Source of the DNA: Synechococcales cyanobacterium S06
Lineage (GTDB): Bacteria; Cyanobacteriota; Cyanobacteriia; Cyanobacteriales; JAABRE01
Length of the DNA stretch: 59,581 bases
Direction of reading: 5' to 3'
NCBI GenBank assembly: GCA_011391125.1
Contig: JAABRE010000023.1
Coordinates: 1 to 59,581, forward strand
Shown here: positions 54,150-59,581 of the stretch, in pieces
Layout of the letters: each line of letters opens with the position of its first letter
How positions within the stretch are numbered: position 1 is the first letter of the stretch
Translations under genes and position numbers: made by a program
Notes under the pieces: model-generated
Seen by the model: the letters and a program-made list of their open reading frames with translations, nothing else
The model's database searches: none
What the model was told of the DNA's origin: nothing

Positions 54150-55172
54150 ATGAATACTAATTATTATCCGACAGATTCTTTAAAAAATGGTACATGGTTT
54201 AAACTAATTTGTGGGGCCAGTTTCCAACATTTACCCGCCATAAAAACCCTTGCTTTAGCTTATACTTTAGCTGGAGTAGATTGCCTTGATGTGGCTGCTG
54301 ATCCTGCGGTAATTACTGCTACAAAAGAAGGCATAAATTTAGCTGATTTATTTAAAAATGAAGCGCAAAAAAGGGGGTTTTTAGTATTAGGAAAACCCTT
54401 ATTAATGGTCAGTTTTAATGATGGTGAAGATCCCCATTTTCGGAAAGCTCAATTTGACCCGAATTTGTGTCCCCCTGAATGCGATCGCCCCTGTGAAAAT
54501 ATCTGTCCTGCTAACGCAATTAATCACTCTGGAGTCATCGAAAATCGTTGCTATGGTTGTGGTCGTTGTGTGCCTATTTGCCCTTTAAATTTAATTTACA
54601 CTCGGTCCTACGTTTCGACTCCTGAAACCATCGCTCCGTTAATTTTAAACCAGGGGATTGAGGCGATCGAAATTCATACCCAAGTCGGCCATGAAACCGA
54701 TTTTCAAAGATTATGGCAGAAAATTTCACCTTATACAAAATACCTCAAAGTTTTAGCCATTAGCTGTCAGGATGATCCCAAATTATTGGACTATTTACAC
54801 TTTTTAAAAGACTTGATTTTACCCCTTTCCTGTGAATTAGTTTGGCAAACTGACGGAAGACCCATGAGTGGCGATATTGGCCGCGGTACGACCAAAGCCG
54901 CAGTTAATTTGGCTCAAAAATTCATTAACGCCAAATTACCCGGAGCAATTCAGTTGGCCGGTGGTACAAATGAGCATACAGTCGCTAAACTAAAAACCAT
55001 GGGCATACGCAACGACATTGCTGGAATCGCCTACGGTAGTTATGCGCGTTCACTTTTAAATCCTATTATTGAACAACTAGAAAGCATGAATCAGCCACTA
55101 GAAGAAAACCCCGATTTACTTTGGCAAGCTGTAACAATTATTTCACCTTTAGTTAAACAAATTAAATTATAG
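54150..55172 (+). CDS. ldpA: Light-dependent period protein LdpA, iron-sulfur clock-input protein
   Basis: 340 residues from the Met at 54150 (MNTNYYPTDSLKNGTWFKLI). Earlier in-frame codons lie in a repeat. Two 4Fe-4S clusters are indicated by LCPPECDRPCENICPANAIN and NRCYGCGRCVPICPLN. The C-terminal part is the LdpA domain (RPMSGDIGRGTTKAA, QLAGGTNEHTV). In Synechococcus elongatus LdpA senses redox state and tunes circadian period with light. The last codons and the TAG stop are supplied by the end of MITE-A, and the preceding 68 bp are repeated at 56116. Confidence 0.9.
   Translation: MNTNYYPTDSLKNGTWFKLICGASFQHLPAIKTLALAYTLAGVDCLDVAADPAVITATKEGINLADLFKNEAQKRGFLVLGKPLLMVSFNDGEDPHFRKAQFDPNLCPPECDRPCENICPANAINHSGVIENRCYGCGRCVPICPLNLIYTRSYVSTPETIAPLILNQGIEAIEIHTQVGHETDFQRLWQKISPYTKYLKVLAISCQDDPKLLDYLHFLKDLILPLSCELVWQTDGRPMSGDIGRGTTKAAVNLAQKFINAKLPGAIQLAGGTNEHTVAKLKTMGIRNDIAGIAYGSYARSLLNPIIEQLESMNQPLEENPDLLWQAVTIISPLVKQIKL
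55099..55166 (+). repeat. 68-bp direct repeat, left copy (inside the ldpA 3' end)
   Basis: Starts TAGAAGAAAACCCCGATTTA and ends GTTAAACAAATTAAA. It is identical to 56116-56183. The two copies enclose MITE-A copy 2 and a toxin-antitoxin pair. Confidence 0.95.
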
Positions 55173-55295
55173 TGATTCCAATTAAGATTAAAACAGTTGA
55201 AAAATAGGTTCGTAGTTGCGCTTTAGCGCTTCTTAGGACTAAAGTCCAACAACAAACTAAAAACTTTTGTTTAATTTTTATTTGGAATTACTATA
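55168..55295 (+). mobile_element. MITE-A, copy 2 (128 bp including TA duplication)
   Basis: Identical, in reverse orientation, to 272-399. Inserted at a TA inside the ldpA termination codon region: before insertion the frame would have read ATT AAA TTA TGA. It now provides the ldpA stop codon TAG. Confidence 0.9.
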
Positions 55296-55354
55296 TGATG
55301 TTACCAATTAACAATTATACTAAATTAGGTATAATTAATTTCAAAAGGTGATGA

Positions 55355-55696
55355 CTGATAAAAGAATTTACAAAGATTGGTACATCAAAAAATGATTTAA
55401 CTTGTTTTCCAGAAGATGCTAAACGTAAAGCGGGTTTTCAATTAAGAATAGTTCAAAAAGGTGGACAACCAGATGATTTTAAGCAAATGTCGGTTATTGG
55501 TAAAGGTGTAAAAGAAATCAGAGTTTGGACAAAAAATACCTATCGTATTTTTTATGTTGCTGAATGTTCAGAGGCCATTTATGTGCTTCATGTTTTTGAG
55601 AAAAAAACCCAAAAAACCAATAAAAAAGATCTAGAATTAGGAAAAAAACGTTATCAACAAATGATTGAATTGAGAAAAGAACAGGAGTTTAACTAA
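55355..55696 (+). CDS. Phage Gp49/DUF891-like RelE-family toxin, apparent CTG start
   Basis: 113 residues if translation starts at CTG 55355: IKEFTKIGTSKNDLTCFPED, GFQLRIVQKGGQPDDFKQMS, VWTKNTYRIFYVAECSEAIY and LHVFEKKTQKTNKKDLELG. This is the Gp49-like HigB/RelE family, with the full expected length. No ATG, GTG or TTG precedes Met 45 in frame. AAGGTGA lies just before the CTG, so CTG initiation is plausible; otherwise only a 69-residue fragment from 55487 is made. Its stop overlaps the antitoxin ATG by one base. Confidence 0.75.
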   Translation: MIKEFTKIGTSKNDLTCFPEDAKRKAGFQLRIVQKGGQPDDFKQMSVIGKGVKEIRVWTKNTYRIFYVAECSEAIYVLHVFEKKTQKTNKKDLELGKKRYQQMIELRKEQEFN

Positions 55697-55992
55697 TGAT
55701 TATTGCTAACAATGTTAATGTTATTCGTGGCCATGATAATATTTTTGAAGATTTAGGTTTTGATAGTGCAGAAGCTCTGAATTTGAAAATTAGAGCTGAT
55801 TTAATGTTAGAATTGCGCTCCTTTATTTCCAGTCAAGGATGGACACAACAACAAGCAGCGAATTTTTTTCAAGAAACTCAACCCAGAATTAGTAATTTGA
55901 TGAAGGGTGACATTAATCGTTTTAGCATTGATAAATTGATAAATATGTTAGGGAAAACTGGCAAGCAAATTAAAGTAGAAATTAATAATTAA
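55696..55992 (+). CDS. Xre-family antitoxin (HTH)
   Basis: 98 residues with a helix-turn-helix: LMLELRSFISSQGWTQQQAA, NFFQETQPRISNLMKGDINR and FSIDKLINMLGKTGKQI. The COG5606-type antitoxin that follows Gp49-like toxins (toxin-first order, as in higBA). It should repress its own operon. Confidence 0.88.
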   Translation: MIIANNVNVIRGHDNIFEDLGFDSAEALNLKIRADLMLELRSFISSQGWTQQQAANFFQETQPRISNLMKGDINRFSIDKLINMLGKTGKQIKVEINN

Positions 55993-56049
55993 AGATAAGT
56001 ATTAAATTCAAAAGTCATGCTTTCAAAAAAAATTATTCCCCCTTTTGGC

Positions 56050-56065
56050 TAGGCTTTTAAGCCTA
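56050..56065. repeat. Small hairpin after the toxin-antitoxin pair
   Basis: Arms TAGGCTT and AAGCCTA around two bases, 58 bp after the antitoxin stop. The surrounding gap 55993-56334 otherwise holds the right copy of the 68-bp repeat and no gene. Confidence 0.5.
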
Positions 56066-56115
56066 CTTGATTGGCAACCCAAATAGTGGATAAATACCCA
56101 ATATTTTTCCTTCCT

Positions 56116-56183
56116 TAGAAGAAAACCCCGATTTACTTTGGCAAGCTGTAACAATTATTTCACCTTTAGTTAAACAAATTAAA
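56116..56183 (+). repeat. 68-bp direct repeat, right copy
   Basis: Matches 55099-55166 exactly. In frame it continues as IKAK and a TAA stop, a natural-looking ldpA C-terminus, so this may be the original gene end, displaced by insertion of the block at 55167-56115. Confidence 0.92.
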
Positions 56184-56334
56184 GCAAAATAAAAAAGGAA
56201 ATCAAAAATTAGGAATTATTAATGAGATCGCTTTTTAAATTGTTAAAATATAAGTGAGGGAAAAATTTTGCCTTATTTTGACATCACAAAAATCCCAAAG
56301 TGCGGCCCACAAACTTGGTAATAAAAAACATTTA

Positions 56335-58107
56335 ATGCAAGAAATTTTAATGCAAGAAAAAATACCCGCTCACCGAATCGAAATTACCGATGATCTCAAT
56401 CAACTACTTGAGATTTTGCCTCGCCAAATTAGAAGCCACATTGAACAACATCCAAAAAAAGACACCTTAATTGAGGTGGTTTTGGATTTGGGAAGATTAC
56501 CCGAAGCGAGATTTCCTAACGAAGAATCGTATTTGGGCGAAACCGTCGTCACTAAAGAGGATATCCAACATTGTGTTGACAGGGTGGGAATGTTTAGCGG
56601 TGACAATCGCGCCGGAATTGAGCGCACTTTACACCGTATTAGTGCGATGCGCAACCGTGCTGGGGAAATCATTGGCTTAACTTGTCGTATCGGTCGATCA
56701 GTCTTCGGTACAATTTTAATGATTCGGGAGTTGGTGGAAACAGGCAAGTCAATTTTACTTTTAGGCCGCCCCGGGGTGGGAAAAACGACTGCTTTACGGG
56801 AAATTGCGCGAGTTTTAGCCGATGATTTGCATAAACGGGTGGTTATCATTGATACATCTAATGAAATCGCCGGCGATGGCGATATTCCTCACCCAGCCAT
56901 CGGTAGAGCGCGCCGAATGCAGGTGGCTCGGCCCGAGTTGCAGCATCACGTCATGATTGAAGCTGTCGAAAATCATATGCCCGAAGTGATTGTAATTGAT
57001 GAAATCGGTACGGAATTGGAGGCTTTAGCGGCGAGAACCATTGCGGAAAGGGGCGTACAATTAGTTGGTACTGCCCACGGTAATCAAATTGAGAATCTGA
57101 TTAAAAATCCCACATTGTCGGATTTGGTGGGGGGCATTCAAGCAGTGACTTTGGGGGATGATGAAGCCCGTCGCAGAGGTTCTCAGAAGACTGTTTTAGA
57201 GCGGAAAGCTCCGCCTACTTTTGCGATCGCCGTGGAAATGTTGGAACGCCAAAAATGGGTGGTTCATGAAGATGTGGCCAGCACAGTTGATCAATTATTG
57301 CGAGGAAGAACACCCGTATTACAAATCAGAACCGTGAGCGATGATGGCACCGTCACGATTAGCGAAGAAGTACCAGATGAAGCCTTCTCCAGTACCTTGG
57401 CTAAAACCACGATCAGTGATTTACCCGATCGCCACAGTCCTTTTGGCGATCGCCCCTTTGGTTGGCGCGCGTCAGGGAAAATGACCCCTTTGGCCCATCC
57501 AGCGGCAAAAAACCGTGATTTTGAGCAAATGTTAGATAATTCGTGGTTTCAAGAAGAGGAGAAAACTGACAAAATTAGGACTCCCGGACCGAATGGGGAA
57601 GATTGGCCGGTGTATGTCTATCCTTACGGGGTAAGTCGCTCAAATTTAGAGCAGGTGATTCAATTATTGAAATTGCCCGTCGTTTTAACCAAGGATATTC
57701 ATCAAGCTGACGCAGTAGTCGCCTTGCGATCGCAGTTAAAAAATCACTCTAAATTAAGACAGATGGCTCACGGAGGCGAAATTCCCATACATCCGGTTAA
57801 ATCTAACACAATTTCCCACATTACCCGCACATTACGCCGTATTTTGGGTATGGATGACCCGAATACTCCCGAAGCAATTGACTTGAAATTGTTTACCAGA
57901 GGGGGAAATGATGATGAAATCGAAGCCTTAGAAGAAGCCCGCTTGGCTGTGGAACAGATTGTCATTCCCAAAGGGCAACCTGTGGAATTATTGCCACGTT
58001 CAGCAAAGGTGCGCAAAATGCAGCATGAATTAGTGGAGCATTATCGGTTAAATTCCGACAGTTTTGGCGATGAACCCAACCGCCGTTTGCGAATTTATCC
58101 CGCTTAA
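56335..58107 (+). CDS. ycf45: Ycf45-like AAA ATPase with R3H-type nucleic-acid-binding region
   Basis: About 590 residues from ATG 56335; a GTG at 56254 would add 27 residues and cannot be excluded. The N-terminal region (about 1-110) resembles the SpoIIIAA/Ycf45 start (DDLNQLLEILPRQIRSHIEQ). The ATPase core has Walker A in LLLGRPGVGKTTALREIA and Walker B in VIVIDEIGTELEAL. The C-terminal part includes VYVYPYGVSRSNLEQVIQ and an R3H-like basic end (VRKMQHELVEHYRLNS). Kept in cyanobacteria and some algal plastids; role unknown, possibly single-stranded nucleic acid handling. Confidence 0.87.
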   Translation: MQEILMQEKIPAHRIEITDDLNQLLEILPRQIRSHIEQHPKKDTLIEVVLDLGRLPEARFPNEESYLGETVVTKEDIQHCVDRVGMFSGDNRAGIERTLHRISAMRNRAGEIIGLTCRIGRSVFGTILMIRELVETGKSILLLGRPGVGKTTALREIARVLADDLHKRVVIIDTSNEIAGDGDIPHPAIGRARRMQVARPELQHHVMIEAVENHMPEVIVIDEIGTELEALAARTIAERGVQLVGTAHGNQIENLIKNPTLSDLVGGIQAVTLGDDEARRRGSQKTVLERKAPPTFAIAVEMLERQKWVVHEDVASTVDQLLRGRTPVLQIRTVSDDGTVTISEEVPDEAFSSTLAKTTISDLPDRHSPFGDRPFGWRASGKMTPLAHPAAKNRDFEQMLDNSWFQEEEKTDKIRTPGPNGEDWPVYVYPYGVSRSNLEQVIQLLKLPVVLTKDIHQADAVVALRSQLKNHSKLRQMAHGGEIPIHPVKSNTISHITRTLRRILGMDDPNTPEAIDLKLFTRGGNDDEIEALEEARLAVEQIVIPKGQPVELLPRSAKVRKMQHELVEHYRLNSDSFGDEPNRRLRIYPA

Positions 58108-58160
58108 ATCCTAGGGTGGGCATTGCCTACCCTACCAATAGACTTCTTGCACCAAGTCGC

Positions 58161-58582
58161 GGTAATAGGTAATAGGTAATAAGTAGGGTTTGCTGAATAA
58201 ATGGCTGGTGAGGGCGAGTTGATAGTTGATAGTTGATAGTTTGACCGCGTCTTTTGACGAGCAAAAATCTTGATTAATCCCAGTAAATGTAAGGTTTTTT
58301 ACTATTATTTGTTGACATCCTTGCACTTAATTCAAGTCCCACCAACTTGAAATTCTTGATCTACATGGCTTTGTGCTTTTTTCAGTAAACCCTAAGTAAT
58401 AGGTAATAGGTAATAGGTAATAGGTAATAGGTTTTTAGGTAATAGGTAATAGGTAATAGGTAATAGGTTTTTAGGTAATAGGTAGGAGGTAATAGGTAAT
58501 TAAGAATAACTATTAACTCACCTGCTTAAAATTTATTAATTGATAACTGATAACTGATAACTGATCACTGATCACTGATCAC
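58161..58582. repeat. GGTAATA and CTGATAA/CTGATCA heptamer arrays around MITE-B copy 2
   Basis: GGTAATA units flank the element on both sides (58161-58183 and 58398-58500, with two GTTTTTA interruptions). CTGATAA then CTGATCA units follow to 58582. This 619-bp gap between ycf45 and the coiled-coil gene holds no intact gene; the 64-codon minus frame inside the element is spurious. Confidence 0.85.
58184..58394 (+). mobile_element. MITE-B, copy 2 (211 bp)
   Basis: Same ends as copy 1 at 5081-5298 (TAGGGTTTGCTGAATAAA, and CAGTAAACCCTA). Internal differences are a few substitutions and three instead of four AGTTGAT units, which accounts exactly for the 7-bp length difference. It is inserted within a heptamer array. 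Confidence 0.75.
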
Positions 58583-58653
58583 TGGTATTTGAAAGGGGAA
58601 CCCTTACACCGCTTTTCTGGTCAAGAAATCCGATTTTTTAATGATTGCAAAAA

Positions 58654-58710
58654 CTAAGGATTAGGAATAAAACCAAAAAGCTTGGCCAACCCTCCTAAGA
58701 TTGCCAGAAT
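58654..58710 (-). pseudogene. Detached C-terminus of the coiled-coil protein (membrane helix)
   Basis: The minus strand reads ILAILGGLAKLFGFIPNP then TAG, a hydrophobic tail that matches the usual C-terminus of this coiled-coil family. It is cut off from the gene at 58754-59044 by the C-rich repeat at 58711-58753. Confidence 0.7.
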
Positions 58711-58753
58711 AAAATGATGTACCCCCCTACCCCCCCTTGAAAGGGGGGAAGTT
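58711..58753. repeat. C-rich repeat inserted in the coiled-coil gene
   Basis: Contains GATGTACCCCCCTACCCCCC and TTGAAAGGGGGGAAG. Related sequence lies at 41054-41090 (reverse orientation) and 59419-59460. Its 43-bp length causes a frameshift. Confidence 0.7.
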
Positions 58754-59044
58754 ACCAATCAAAACACCACGATTGATAAACTCTTGAAAACCTTGTCGTT
58801 TATCTAATCCATCAATCTTTTCTTCTAATCTTGCTTGACCAACTTCTAATTTATTCAAACGTTCATCAATTTTGTTAAAACGTTCATCAATTTTGTCAAA
58901 ACGCTGATCAATCTTTTCAAATTGCTGATCAATCTTTTCAAATTGCTGATCAATCTTTTCAAATTTTTCTTCAAATCTTCTTTCAAAATTAGAAAATTTT
59001 TGATCCAAATATTCTCTCAAATCCTGCTCAATTGTTACAGACAT
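58727..59044 (-). CDS. Coiled-coil protein, C-terminally truncated
   Basis: 105 residues. After MSVTIEQDLREYLDQKFSNF come seven-residue repeats of the type FEKIDQQ, FDKIDER and LNKLEVG forming a long coiled coil (about 12-85), then FINRGVLIG. The last residues (NFPPFKGG) are encoded by an inserted repeat. Family members known to me end in one membrane helix after the FxNRGxLI segment; that helix is now out of frame at 58654-58710. The present product is therefore probably not membrane-anchored. Function unknown. Confidence 0.75.
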   Translation of the reverse strand: MSVTIEQDLREYLDQKFSNFERRFEEKFEKIDQQFEKIDQQFEKIDQRFDKIDERFNKIDERLNKLEVGQARLEEKIDGLDKRQGFQEFINRGVLIGNFPPFKGG

Positions 59045-59581
59045 AAGGTAAACTCCTAAAATTATTATGTTTTGAAAAAAACAGGGAAGTTTTCAAATTA
59101 TTCCCCATTTTTTTCTTCATTTATCAGTAATACACAAAAGTGGTCATTTGTCAAGCAAACAAAAATCGGATTTATGGCCAAATTTCTCGCTAAAATCAGA
59201 AAATTAAGTCAAGAAATCCGATTTTTAAATCCCATTGTGAATTTTTGTAAAAATACTGATTTTTCAAATTAAATAATGTTGTAAAATCAAAATATAATTT
59301 TCAAAAAATAAATAGGGTTAAAATGTATGAATACCCCCGATAACAGCTACGAATTCATAGCACAATATCTGCCTAATGTCAAGTATTTGTTACAAAACTT
59401 AACAATAGAATTAGGACAATCCCCCCTAACCCCCCTTGATAAGGGGGGGACAGGATTTCCCCCCTTACTAAGCAGGGTGTTTTCATTCTCAAAATTTAAA
59501 CGAAAGAAAGAGCAAAACTTTTATCTTTATTAGCTCTTTTTTCGATTTTTAAACGATCAACATTATTAATTATTTGTCATC
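59045..59581. other. Right-edge region with repeats and a doubtful frame
   Basis: 59163-59228 holds inverted AAATCGGATTT/AGAAATCCGATTTTT repeats, a type seen also at 32189-32250, 48770-48790, 54100-54128 and 58624-58640. A frame at 59327-59533 begins MNTPDNSYEFIAQYLPNVKY but runs into the C-rich repeat CCCCTAACCCCCCTTGATAA after 31 codons. Its tail is repeat-derived, so it is at best a gene start cut off by a repeat insertion. I do not recognise the first 31 residues. Confidence 0.4.

Noticed and set aside
55168-55295. tRNA or small structured RNA in the hairpin-rich segment
   Set aside because: The fold is explained by the MITE inverted repeats and an identical copy sits in another gene; no tRNA arms or anticodon loop can be drawn.
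56254-56334. GTG-initiated N-terminal extension of ycf45
   Set aside because: The 27 extra residues have no clear ribosome site and look unlike the conserved start; kept only as an alternative.
58132-58326. 64-codon minus-strand frame
   Set aside because: Lies inside MITE-B and heptamer arrays; the equivalent region of copy 1 is not open in the same way.
59072-59272. 66-codon plus-strand frame near the right edge
   Set aside because: Built mainly from the GAAATCCGATTTTT repeats; no recognisable protein.

Overview
The window comes from a low-GC, probably unicellular cyanobacterium. Direct signs are photosystem II PsbM, allophycocyanin alpha-B (ApcD), the clock-input protein LdpA, LrtA, Ycf45, many GCGATCGC (HIP1) octamers, and arrays of heptanucleotide tandem repeats. 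The closest genus looks like Geminocystis/Cyanobacterium, but that is an inference from gene content and base composition only.

Layout. 0-6.8 kb: a broken restriction-modification gene split by a MITE, a UspA protein, an aspartate-type aminotransferase, a HAD hydrolase, gatB, a tandem UspA protein, psbM (too short for ordinary ORF calling) and a small membrane protein. 6.8-17.6 kb, minus strand: a phototaxis/pilus chemosensory locus in the order pixG-pixH-pixI-pixJ-[Uma2]-pixL. Its receptor has five GAF domains, several with cysteines at bilin-binding positions. 17.8-21.4 kb: lrtA/hpf, lipB, an FHA-linked class III nucleotide cyclase and a DUF3120 membrane protein. 21.7-29.6 kb: an accessory block with a phospholipase D/SNF2 helicase, a small antitoxin-like protein, a large Eco57I-type methyltransferase and a GxxExxY protein set between palindromic repeats. 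29.7-47.2 kb: mostly housekeeping genes (uppP, a TIGR03279 radical-SAM-like protein, a TolC-type channel, ferredoxin, ispF, YlqD, acyl-ACP/CoA synthetase, a PEP-CTERM protein, a second aminotransferase, a large hybrid kinase, an HpnA-like reductase, apcD). 47.3-56 kb: a lipoate-ligase-like gene, then a defence/toxin-antitoxin island with a VWA protein, two near-identical methyltransferase-nuclease fusions that differ in the target-recognition segment, a RelE pair, YgiT plus a broken DUF4258 toxin, an orphan HicB plus hicA remnant, an intact HicBA, ldpA, and a Gp49/RelE-Xre pair bounded by 68-bp copies of the ldpA 3' end. 56.3-59.6 kb: ycf45, a MITE, repeat arrays and a coiled-coil protein whose C-terminal membrane helix has been cut off by a small C-rich repeat.

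The main themes are: (1) heavy invasion by small non-autonomous elements. At least four families can be delimited from terminal inverted repeats, and three insertions can be undone on paper to restore a recognisable protein (R-M nuclease, DUF4258 toxin, coiled-coil membrane protein); (2) layered DNA-modification systems, including a PLD-helicase/methyltransferase operon and a recently duplicated methyltransferase-nuclease gene; (3) a candidate bilin photoreceptor feeding a CheA-type pathway. All functional statements rest on motif recognition by eye; no database search was run.
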